From Ruminococcus sp. UBA4321 (GTDB lineage Bacteria > Bacillota > Clostridia > Oscillospirales > Ruminococcaceae): 35,091 nt of DNA. Under the pieces are notes generated by a model. That model saw nothing but the letters and a program-made list of their open reading frames with translations, had not been told where the DNA came from and did no database searches. Each line of letters starts with the position of its first letter. The stretch's first letter is position 1. The stretch spans positions 1 through 35,091 of the forward strand of contig DGUB01000080.1 of assembly GCA_002393815.1 (NCBI GenBank), given 5' to 3'. Both the position numbers and the translations under genes were made by a program. Positions 16,043 to 22,349 of the stretch are shown in pieces.

Positions 16043-17956
16043 ATGAAAAATCGGAAAAGAATTGCAGTACTGATGGCTGGTGTGGTACACAGAACCTATC
16101 AGCATATGTTTCTGGAAGGTATTCTCTCACAGGCAAAACAGCTGAATTATGATGTCTGTATTTTCTCGCCTTTCATGAATTACGACAATGAGACAGAATA
16201 TCAGCTTGGTGAAAACAGAATCTTCGATTTGGTAGATTATGCCATGTTCGACGGTGTGATTTATGCGCCGTGTTCTTTCAACAGTGATTTGCTCCGGAAC
16301 AGAATCGAAAAAGATTTGCTGGAACTCTGTCATATTCCGTCGGTTGTACTGGAAAGTGATGATTCCCGTTTTCACTGCATCATGATGGACGATGTCACGG
16401 CTTTTGAACAGGTTGTGAATCATCTGATTACACAGCATCATCTGACAAAAATTCTCTGTCTGACCGGATTCAAAGATAATCTGCAAGCAGAGATGAGAGC
16501 GCAGGGCTATCAGAATGCCATGCAGGCGCACGGTCTGGAAATTCCGGAAGGTTATATTGTCTATGGAGATTTCTGGAAACAGGCGGCTCTGGATTTGGCG
16601 CAGAAAATCGCGGACGGCGAAGTTTTCAAGCCGGAAGCCGTTGTCTGCTGCTGTGATACAGTAGCAATTACACTCTGTAACCGTCTTGTGGAACTCGGGT
16701 TCAGAGTGCCGGAAGAGATTGTCATTGTCGGCTATGATTCCGGAAGCGAAGCCGCCGAAAATGTGCCGTCCATCACGACTTATGTCAGACCGGTTGTAGA
16801 TATGGGCATCCGGGGCGTTCTGAAACTGCATGAACTCATTACGGGCGAAAAAGCCGAACCGTTCCGGATTGACAAGGGCTATCTCGTTCCGGCGGAAAGC
16901 TGCGGATGCGGCAAGGATTTCAAACAGAAGTTTGAAGAACGTCAGAAGGAAATCCACGAAATCGAAGACGCAAGAAAAATGTTTGAAGATATCCCCATGG
17001 CAGAACGGCTCAATTCTATGCCGACGCTGAAAGCCCTGTTTGACAAGATTCTGAATCATCTGTATTTAATCAGCAATTTCTGTGATTTTTATCTCTGCAT
17101 GTGCGACCAGTGGGATGACCTGTCAAAGAATTCTGACAATAAAGAAGATTATAATCACTATACGGAAAAAATGCATCTGCGGCTTTCCTGTACCAATCAT
17201 AACGGCGAAGTCACAGACGAAACATTTCCGCTGAAAGACTTGCTTCCGGTACTTCATGCCGACCGCGAAGAACCGCGTGCCTATTATTTCACGCCCCTGC
17301 ATTTCAATGAAAGATGTTTCGGCTATACGGTTGTCGGGTACGGCGATAAAATCAAGGCTTATGATTCGCTCTATCACAACTGGACGCGGAATCTCAACAA
17401 TGCGTTTGAATTCATGCGTGTGAAGAATAATTTCAACTCTATGAATCAGCGGCTGTTTTCGGCATCTGTCCGCGATACGCTGACCGGTATCTATAACCGG
17501 CACGGCTATCAGCATTATTCTGATGAAATCTTCCGGAAGGCACAGGCTTCCGAAAACAAGAAACTTCTGATATTCGCCGCCGATTTGGACGGCTTGAAAA
17601 TCATCAATGACACTTACGGGCATGTCGAAGGCGACAACGCGATTTCCGTCGTTGCCAATGCCCTGAATACCTGCTTCTCCCTGAATGAAATCTGTGCGCG
17701 AACCGGCGGTGATGAATTTCTTGTCATCGGCTGTGACGACTACACAGAAGAAGATATTCAGGAATATATCCAGTATATTCTGGATTTCCTGATGCAATAC
17801 AATGCCGAATCCGGAAAGCCCTATCAGGTGGAAGCCAGTCTCGGCTATGTCTGTCAGAAAGTCGGCATGTCCGACCAGCTGAAAACGCTCATGGACGAAG
17901 CCGATTCCCGTATGTATGCCAATAAAGTCCGACGCAAGAAAAACCGGAAATCCTAA
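16043..17956 (+). CDS. LacI-type sensor fused to a GGDEF diguanylate cyclase
   Basis: 637 residues. Residues 1-285 are a sugar-binding-protein fold of the LacI/GalR regulatory type (IAVLMAGVVHRTYQHMFLEGIL ... AVVCCCDTVAITLCNRL ... EIVIVGYDSG ... SITTYVRP) ending in ESCGCG. There is no helix-turn-helix, signal peptide or membrane segment, so it senses a cytoplasmic ligand. A middle part (about 290-460) of uncertain fold and a short helical linker follow. The C-terminal cyclase domain starts at RDTLTGIYNRHGY; DLDGLKIINDTYGH and the intact active site TGGDEF (GGDEF at 555-559) predict c-di-GMP synthesis. The RxxD inhibitory site is absent: SLNE occupies that position. ATG 16043 is preferred over GTG 16034; its binding site is weak. 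Confidence 0.9.
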   Translation: MKNRKRIAVLMAGVVHRTYQHMFLEGILSQAKQLNYDVCIFSPFMNYDNETEYQLGENRIFDLVDYAMFDGVIYAPCSFNSDLLRNRIEKDLLELCHIPSVVLESDDSRFHCIMMDDVTAFEQVVNHLITQHHLTKILCLTGFKDNLQAEMRAQGYQNAMQAHGLEIPEGYIVYGDFWKQAALDLAQKIADGEVFKPEAVVCCCDTVAITLCNRLVELGFRVPEEIVIVGYDSGSEAAENVPSITTYVRPVVDMGIRGVLKLHELITGEKAEPFRIDKGYLVPAESCGCGKDFKQKFEERQKEIHEIEDARKMFEDIPMAERLNSMPTLKALFDKILNHLYLISNFCDFYLCMCDQWDDLSKNSDNKEDYNHYTEKMHLRLSCTNHNGEVTDETFPLKDLLPVLHADREEPRAYYFTPLHFNERCFGYTVVGYGDKIKAYDSLYHNWTRNLNNAFEFMRVKNNFNSMNQRLFSASVRDTLTGIYNRHGYQHYSDEIFRKAQASENKKLLIFAADLDGLKIINDTYGHVEGDNAISVVANALNTCFSLNEICARTGGDEFLVIGCDDYTEEDIQEYIQYILDFLMQYNAESGKPYQVEASLGYVCQKVGMSDQLKTLMDEADSRMYANKVRRKKNRKS

Positions 17957-17969
17957 GGAGGAATTATCC

Positions 17970-18248
17970 ATGAAGAAAATCAAAGATTTGGGCGAAATCC
18001 ATGAAGCTATCCGCGAAATGGTACAGGAATCCGTCAGAGACGCTGTGAAAGAAGCCGTCAGAGAAAAGGCAGAAGCTTTCCGCGAAATGCCTGTTTCCAA
18101 GCCGATTGAGGAAACGGCAAAGGCAATCTGCGGTATGTCTGTGGAATCTGCAAGGCTGATTCTGAAATTCGTGCAGTGTTTCAGCGTATTCATTACATTA
18201 GTTTATGCTGTCCGTCAGTTGATAAAAGAAATCAAGTCTCCGCTCTGA
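17970..18248 (+). CDS. Small helical tail-anchored membrane protein
   Basis: 92 residues from ATG 17970, preceded by AAGGAGG directly after the stop of the cyclase gene (13 bp gap), so the two are co-transcribed. The first 40 residues form a highly charged amphipathic helix with a quasi-heptad pattern (EIHEAIREMVQESVRDAVKE and on), likely coiled coil. A single hydrophobic segment near the C-terminus (about residues 62-82) ends in a basic tail (RQLIKEIKS). I do not recognise the family. Its position suggests a membrane partner or output of the cyclase, but that is inference only. Confidence 0.8.
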   Translation: MKKIKDLGEIHEAIREMVQESVRDAVKEAVREKAEAFREMPVSKPIEETAKAICGMSVESARLILKFVQCFSVFITLVYAVRQLIKEIKSPL

Positions 18249-18255
18249 TAAAAGC

Positions 18256-18285
18256 ACTCCCCTGCCGGCTGACAGGGGAGTTTTT
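18256..18285 (+). terminator. Intrinsic terminator of the GGDEF operon
   Basis: Perfect 9-bp stem ACTCCCCTG (18256-18264) with CAGGGGAGT (18273-18281), eight-base loop, followed by TTTT. It lies 7 bp after the small membrane protein stop. Confidence 0.93.
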
Positions 18286-18312
18286 CAGGTAGTACCTTCT
18301 CCAGCGTACTCA

Positions 18313-18383
18313 TGCTAGTGCGACTAAAATCAGTGGAAAACGCAGTATCGAATCTGCCGTTTTTCACTGATTTTATTCTAGCA
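18313..18383. repeat. 71-nt imperfect palindrome in a gene-free stretch
   Basis: Nested arms pair in order: TGCTAG (18313-18318) with CTAGCA (18378-18383); TAAAATCAGTG (18325-18335) with CACTGATTTTA (18365-18375); one G-T pair; AAAACG (18337-18342) with CGTTTT (18358-18363); then CAG with CTG around an eight-base loop. Neither strand has a T tract after the stem, so it is not a terminator. It could be a REP/MITE-like remnant or a structured RNA. The rest of 18384-18559 shows nothing I can name. Confidence 0.6.
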
Positions 18384-18559
18384 CATTTGGATTCAAAAAT
18401 CAACGGCATCACATGACATGTTAAAAAATGACGATATTCAGGGAAAAATGCATTCTTTCGGAAATTCTGTGCCGCACTCTGTCGTCAAAAAGGACAGGGA
18501 CATTTTTATATTTTTTTCACTTTCGCAATTTGGTGACAAAGCATGACACGGCTGATTTT

Positions 18560-18575
18560 GTTGAATCGATTCAAC
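18560..18575. promoter_or_regulatory. 16-bp perfect palindrome, orphan operator candidate
   Basis: GTTGAATCGATTCAAC is a perfect palindrome with a central CG, the general form of LacI-family operators. It lies about 87 bp upstream of the -35 of the peroxidase operon. A short stem AGGGAAG/CTTCCCT follows at 18583-18600. Function is not established. Confidence 0.45.
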
Positions 18576-18661
18576 ATTTTTGAGGGAAGTCGGCTTCCCT
18601 TTCTGTAAAATTTATTATATTATGATAAATTAAAAAAATATCAGAAATTTTGAAAAAAGAC

Positions 18662-18714
18662 TTGACAAATCCAATCTGATTTGATATAATTAAATTGTAC
18701 TCAATCGAATTGAG
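18662..18714 (+). promoter_or_regulatory. Promoter and MarR/OhrR-type operator of the peroxidase operon
   Basis: Consensus TTGACA (18662-18667), 17 bp, TATAAT (18685-18690). A dyad CTCAAT-CGA-ATTGAG occupies 18700-18714, where RNA polymerase starts, and a second, CAAATC-N6-GATTTG (18666-18683), fills the spacer. The AATT-rich downstream dyad is of the general kind bound by OhrR/MarR proteins, and a matching regulator is the third gene of the operon. Confidence 0.8.
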
Positions 18715-18744
18715 AAAAATCTGAATCAAAAAGGAGTTTTTACT

Positions 18745-19221
18745 ATGAGCAGTATTTATGATTTCACCATGAAAGACGTTGACGGCAACATGATTCCCCT
18801 CTCCGACTACAAGAACAAAGTTCTTCTGATTGTCAATACCGCGACCGGATGTGGCTTTACTCCCCAGTATGAAGGCTTGCAGGATTTATATGAAAAGTAT
18901 AAGGACAAAGGTCTGGAAATTCTGGATTTCCCGTGCAATCAGTTCGGCGGTCAGGCTCCCGGCACAGATGAGGAAATTGTGGATTTCTGTCAGTCCCGTT
19001 ACGGCGTGACATTCAAGCAGTTCTCGAAAATCGAAGTCAACGGCGAAAACGAAGCCCCCCTCTATACCTTCCTGAAAGCCCAGCAGGGCGGAATGCTCGG
19101 AAGCAATATCAAGTGGAACTTTACCAAATTCTTAGTTGACAAGAACGGCAAAGTCCTTGACAGATTCGCTCCTGTTGACAAACCCGAAAAATTAGAATCC
19201 AAGATAAAGGAGCTGTTATAA
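18745..19221 (+). CDS. Glutathione peroxidase-family thiol peroxidase
   Basis: Reduces hydroperoxides; cysteine-type bacterial members usually take electrons from thioredoxin, not glutathione. The 158 residues match the family. The catalytic tetrad is visible: Cys36 (NTATGCGFTPQY), Gln70 (FPCNQFGGQ), Trp124 and Asn125 (IKWNF). Cys64 in FPCNQF is available as a second cysteine. Cytoplasmic, with no signal peptide. AAAGGAG lies nine bases before the ATG. First gene of an operon with a TSCPD protein and an OhrR-like repressor. Confidence 0.95.
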   Translation: MSSIYDFTMKDVDGNMIPLSDYKNKVLLIVNTATGCGFTPQYEGLQDLYEKYKDKGLEILDFPCNQFGGQAPGTDEEIVDFCQSRYGVTFKQFSKIEVNGENEAPLYTFLKAQQGGMLGSNIKWNFTKFLVDKNGKVLDRFAPVDKPEKLESKIKELL

Positions 19222-19223
19222 TC

Positions 19224-19484
19224 ATGAAAGAATATGTTTACGAACCGCAGGGCGTTTGTCCTATGCAGATTACGTTCGATATTGACGGCGATGTCATTCA
19301 TAACATTCAGTTTATGGGCGGATGCAACGGCAACCTGAAAGCCCTCTCCAAAATCCTCGACGGCTGGACTGTCGAACAGATTGAAGAAAAACTCTCCGGC
19401 AATACCTGCGGCAGAAGACCGACTTCCTGTGCTGACCAGCTCGCAAAAGCTGTCCGCGCCGCTTATGAGGAACTTTCCGCATGA
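19224..19484 (+). CDS. TSCPD-domain protein (small cysteine-rich)
   Basis: 86 residues, unknown function. It carries the TSCPD-type pattern: GVCPMQITFDIDGDVIHNIQFMGGCNGNLKA followed by GNTCGRRPTSCADQLAKA, with four conserved cysteines that could bind metal or be redox-active. The domain is known from the C-terminus of some class II ribonucleotide reductases and as stand-alone proteins like this one. It starts 2 bp after the peroxidase stop and overlaps the regulator by 4 bp, so a role in the peroxide response is plausible but not shown. Confidence 0.85.
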   Translation: MKEYVYEPQGVCPMQITFDIDGDVIHNIQFMGGCNGNLKALSKILDGWTVEQIEEKLSGNTCGRRPTSCADQLAKAVRAAYEELSA

Positions 19485-19909
19485 CCGAACAGAATTATGA
19501 TTCCCTGAAACTCGAAAATCAGCTGTGTTTTCCGCTGTATGCCTGTTCCCGGCAGATTATCAAAAAATATCATAAATATCTTGATGAACTGAATCTGACC
19601 TATACACAGTATATTGCCATGATGGTTTTCTGGGAAGTCGGAACTATCAATGTCAAGGAACTCGGCAAGCGGTTATATCTGGATTCCGGAACGCTCACTC
19701 CCCTGCTGAAGGCTCTGGAAGAAAAGGGTTTCGTCCGTCGTTCCCGCTCCAAAGAAGATGAGCGCGTTCTTCTGGTAGAAATCACCGAAGCCGGAGAAAA
19801 GCTGAAAGAACAGGCGGTAAACGTTCCGGCGAAAATGAACGGCTGTATGAACCTCACGCCCGAAGAAGCTATGACCCTTTATCAATTACTCTATAAGGTA
19901 CTGTCCTGA
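19481..19909 (+). CDS. MarR-family regulator, OhrR-like peroxide sensor
   Basis: 142-residue winged-helix repressor. The N-terminal LENQLCFPLYACSRQI closely follows OhrR, where the single reactive cysteine sits at this point (Cys16 here); tyrosines in KYHKYLDELNLTYTQYIAM correspond to those that contact that cysteine in OhrR. Cys22 is an additional cysteine that might allow an intramolecular disulfide. The DNA-binding wing is RRSRSKEDERVLLVEITEAG. It overlaps the TSCPD gene by ATGA, and the operator at 18700-18714 suggests it represses its own operon until oxidised. It lacks the usual ohrA partner and pairs with a Gpx instead. Confidence 0.9.
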   Translation: MTEQNYDSLKLENQLCFPLYACSRQIIKKYHKYLDELNLTYTQYIAMMVFWEVGTINVKELGKRLYLDSGTLTPLLKALEEKGFVRRSRSKEDERVLLVEITEAGEKLKEQAVNVPAKMNGCMNLTPEEAMTLYQLLYKVLS

Positions 19910-19912
19910 ACG

Positions 19913-19949
19913 AAAAATCCTGCACTGTCATTTCTGTGCAGGATTTTTT
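19913..19949 (+). terminator. Intrinsic terminator of the peroxidase operon
   Basis: Perfect 13-bp stem AAAAATCCTGCAC (19913-19925) with GTGCAGGATTTTT (19936-19948), ten-base loop, ending in a six-base T run. It lies 4 bp after the regulator stop. Confidence 0.93.
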
Positions 19950-19983
19950 ATTGATTTGTGATAATTCTGTTATTTTCTGTTTG

Positions 19984-20012
19984 TTGTCAGATTCCGGAAA
20001 ATATGCTATAAT
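19984..20012 (+). promoter_or_regulatory. Promoter of the PstS-like gene
   Basis: TTGTCA (19984-19989), 17-bp spacer, TATAAT (20007-20012), 24 bp before the start codon. No Pho-box-like direct repeat is apparent. Confidence 0.75.
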
Positions 20013-20035
20013 AAGAACAGAAAGGATGGATTTTC

Positions 20036-21091
20036 ATGAAGAAGAAACTAAGCATTCCGGCGGTTATCACGCTTTGTATTGTTCTTGCCGGGCTGATTTT
20101 TCTGCTGATATTTATCATTCAGAAATGGCAGAGTTATCAGAACGGATTTCCCTTTCAGCAGGACAGAACCTCAAACGTCAATGTCATGCTGACCCGTCCG
20201 GAAAACTGGGAACATATCGAATCCGGACAAATCAGCCTGACAAAAGAAGATTTCGCACTGATTGACGGCTCAACTGCGACGATTCCCATCACGGCGGAAC
20301 TCGCCCGGCAGTTCTGTGACGCACCGGATGCAGGAATTCAGTACTATGTGAATCATAATACTACACATAACGCCTATGTGAATCTGATTTGTACCGTTGC
20401 GCCTTTCGCGGAAACGAATACCCTTGCCGGTTCACGGGAGTCACGGGATTATCCTGAAAAACGTCTGATTTTCGTCACAGAACCCTCTGACGAAGAACGG
20501 AAAATGGCACAGAAAAGCAGTGTCAAACTGGAAATTCAGCCTGTCGCGCTTGACGGATTTGTTTTCATCACACATAAAGACAATCCGGTCGAAAGCCTGA
20601 CTGTCGAACAGATTCAGGATATCTATTCCGGAAACATCACGAACTGGAAAGAAGTCGGCGGTCTGGATGAAGAAATTCTCCCCTTCCAGCGCGAACGGAA
20701 TTCCGGCAGTCAGACCGCTATGGAACAGCTTGTCATGAAAGACAAAACGCTGATGCAGCCTGTCAACGAATATCACGAAGTCGAGGGCATGGGCGAACTG
20801 ATTGAACGTGTCGGCGACTATCAGAACCGCATGAACAGTATCGGCTATACTTATCTGTATTATGTCAATAATTTATACAAGAGCGAAGAAATCAAAATCC
20901 TGAAAGTAAACGATATTTATCCGGACAACGAACACCTGAAAGATAAATCTTATCCGTTCACGACGGCTTATTATGAAGTCAAGACACCGCACACATCGGA
21001 AAAGTTATCGGCTCTGTATGATTATCTGCTGACGGACGAAGGACAGAAAATTATCGAACTCGCCGGATACTGCCCTGTCAAGGAGGACTGA
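20036..21091 (+). CDS. Membrane-anchored PstS-like substrate-binding protein
   Basis: 351 residues. A single N-terminal membrane segment (about residues 8-28) follows a lysine-rich start; there is no lipobox cysteine, so it stays anchored with the binding domain outside. Residues about 150-351 match the phosphate-binding-protein-like fold (ALDGFVFITHKDNPVESLTVEQIQDIYSGNITNWKEVGG, then RNSGSQTAMEQ), which is the PstS ligand-site region. Residues 30-140 are less conserved. No pstC, pstA or pstB gene is near, so it is more likely a sensor or accessory protein than part of a transporter. AAAGGATGG lies upstream of the ATG. Ends 2 bp before the next gene. Confidence 0.85.
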   Translation: MKKKLSIPAVITLCIVLAGLIFLLIFIIQKWQSYQNGFPFQQDRTSNVNVMLTRPENWEHIESGQISLTKEDFALIDGSTATIPITAELARQFCDAPDAGIQYYVNHNTTHNAYVNLICTVAPFAETNTLAGSRESRDYPEKRLIFVTEPSDEERKMAQKSSVKLEIQPVALDGFVFITHKDNPVESLTVEQIQDIYSGNITNWKEVGGLDEEILPFQRERNSGSQTAMEQLVMKDKTLMQPVNEYHEVEGMGELIERVGDYQNRMNSIGYTYLYYVNNLYKSEEIKILKVNDIYPDNEHLKDKSYPFTTAYYEVKTPHTSEKLSALYDYLLTDEGQKIIELAGYCPVKED

Positions 21092-21093
21092 AC

Positions 21094-21525
21094 ATGTTCT
21101 ATTCTCCGCAGGGGCTTGCACTCGAAGCCTATGAAAAGAAAGTCCGGCAGGTCATGTCTATTTTTATCGCACTGGAAAGTTTGTATTTCTGTTATCTGAT
21201 TCTGAAATCCGTACCGGACGGCAATTTCCGGATGCATGAGGAAAGCTTTTTTGATTTGATTTCTTCTTATCTGATTGAAATTCCCCTGTTACTGGGAATT
21301 CCGGTGCTGACACTGTTCTCGAAAACTTTTTATTATATTGTTGAGGTACTGCATATCTTATCCGCCGGACTGGTAATTCTGTTTATTATAGCTGAAATGC
21401 ACCATGCAATAGCAGATGCATTTTTAGCTGTTGTCTCTCTGCTATTATTTGTACTTCTGCTGACAATCAGATTTTTGATTTACCGGATTTTGATTCGCCG
21501 GAAGAAAAAGCAACTGGATATTTAA
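21094..21525 (+). CDS. Small multi-pass membrane protein, partner of the PstS-like protein
   Basis: 143 residues with about four hydrophobic segments (roughly 20-38, 56-76, 80-100 and 104-128) and a strongly basic C-terminal tail (RRKKKQ), which should face the cytoplasm. Family not recognised. AAGGAGG sits in the end of the upstream gene, with a 2-bp gap, so the two are co-translated; a joint membrane complex is a reasonable guess. A shared bidirectional terminator follows. Confidence 0.78.
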   Translation: MFYSPQGLALEAYEKKVRQVMSIFIALESLYFCYLILKSVPDGNFRMHEESFFDLISSYLIEIPLLLGIPVLTLFSKTFYYIVEVLHILSAGLVILFIIAEMHHAIADAFLAVVSLLLFVLLLTIRFLIYRILIRRKKKQLDI

Positions 21526-21529
21526 ATAT

Positions 21530-21561
21530 AAAATGCCCCCTGACAGCAGGAGGCATTTTTT
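21530..21561. terminator. Bidirectional intrinsic terminator between convergent genes
   Basis: Stem AAAATGCCCCCTG (21530-21542) with CAGGAGGCATTTT (21547-21559), one C-A mismatch, four-base loop, T run on the plus strand and TTTTATATTT on the minus strand. It lies between the plus-strand membrane protein gene and the minus-strand kinase-like gene. Confidence 0.88.
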
Positions 21562-21573
21562 GTTTTCAGTGAA

Positions 21574-22317
21574 TTATTCGTATTCGACAACGTCAACCCA
21601 CTTGAGAAGCAGGTCGCGTTCTTCTTCGTGACCTTTTACGGACTGGGAAGCCGCTACAATCGGAAGCCATCTCTGCACATACTGTTTTGCAGTATCGCTC
21701 TTTTTGCAGAACAGATTCAGATACTTTTCAGCACGTTCTGCACCGTAAGTCAGGCTGAATTTCAGGAAAGTTCTTGCGGCATCGGCAGAAGCATTGCCCT
21801 GTGTGGCGTGCGCCCAGTCGATGATATAGTATTTTCCGTCGTTGGTGATAATCACGTCACCGAGACCCAAATCGCCGTGGCAAACTTTGTTATGCTTCGG
21901 CATACTGTCCAAACGAACATGCAGTTCATAACGGGTAGTCGCGTCCAGATGGGTTTCTGAAATCTTTCTGTTCATCTTGTCTTTCAGCTTGTTCAGGGTT
22001 GCCGGAGCAGTCGTATTATGAATGCTCAACTGAATATCAACAAACTGGTTCAGAATTTCGTCTTCCTTTTCGGGATGTTCTGTAATCAACTGTTTGAGTG
22101 TCTTGCCTTCAATGTATTCCATCACGATTTCCCACTTGCCGTCCTTTTTGCGGACTTCTGCCAGTTTCGGAATCGGCAGACCAGTTTCTTCTACTCTTGC
22201 CTGATTGAGTGCTTCGTTCAGAACATCAGAGATAGAATAATCGGCATCAAAGCTCTTGACAGCATAGTCGCCATCACGATAGATTACTTTTTTCGGACGT
22301 TTTTCAAGGATTTCCAT
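21574..22317 (-). CDS. APH/choline-kinase-like phosphotransferase
   Basis: 247 residues with the aminoglycoside phosphotransferase/protein-kinase-like fold: ATP-binding lysine region (YAVKSFDADY), hinge IVMEYIEGKTL, catalytic loop VCHGDLGLGDVII and metal-binding YIIDWAHA. The loop keeps the catalytic HGD, but the usual Asn four residues on (HGDxxxxN) is Asp, so activity is possible but not certain. The substrate is unknown; resistance is not implied. AAAGGAGG lies six bases before the ATG. It follows the AdhE-derived pseudoenzyme by 32 bp with no terminator between them, so it appears to be the third gene of the adhE transcript. Confidence 0.82.
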   Translation of the reverse strand: MEILEKRPKKVIYRDGDYAVKSFDADYSISDVLNEALNQARVEETGLPIPKLAEVRKKDGKWEIVMEYIEGKTLKQLITEHPEKEDEILNQFVDIQLSIHNTTAPATLNKLKDKMNRKISETHLDATTRYELHVRLDSMPKHNKVCHGDLGLGDVIITNDGKYYIIDWAHATQGNASADAARTFLKFSLTYGAERAEKYLNLFCKKSDTAKQYVQRWLPIVAASQSVKGHEEERDLLLKWVDVVEYE

Positions 22318-22349
22318 GAAAAAATCCTCCTTTCAGAAATAATATAAAT

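Noticed and set aside
16127..18193. Long open frames opposite the LacI-GGDEF gene (16127-17059 and 17123-18193)
   Set aside because: Both mirror the codon pattern of the real gene, lack binding sites and show no recognisable domain.
18215..18412. 65-codon minus-strand frame across the terminator and 71-nt palindrome
   Set aside because: No ribosome binding site, and it spans a terminator stem and both palindrome arms, so its sequence is explained by those structures.
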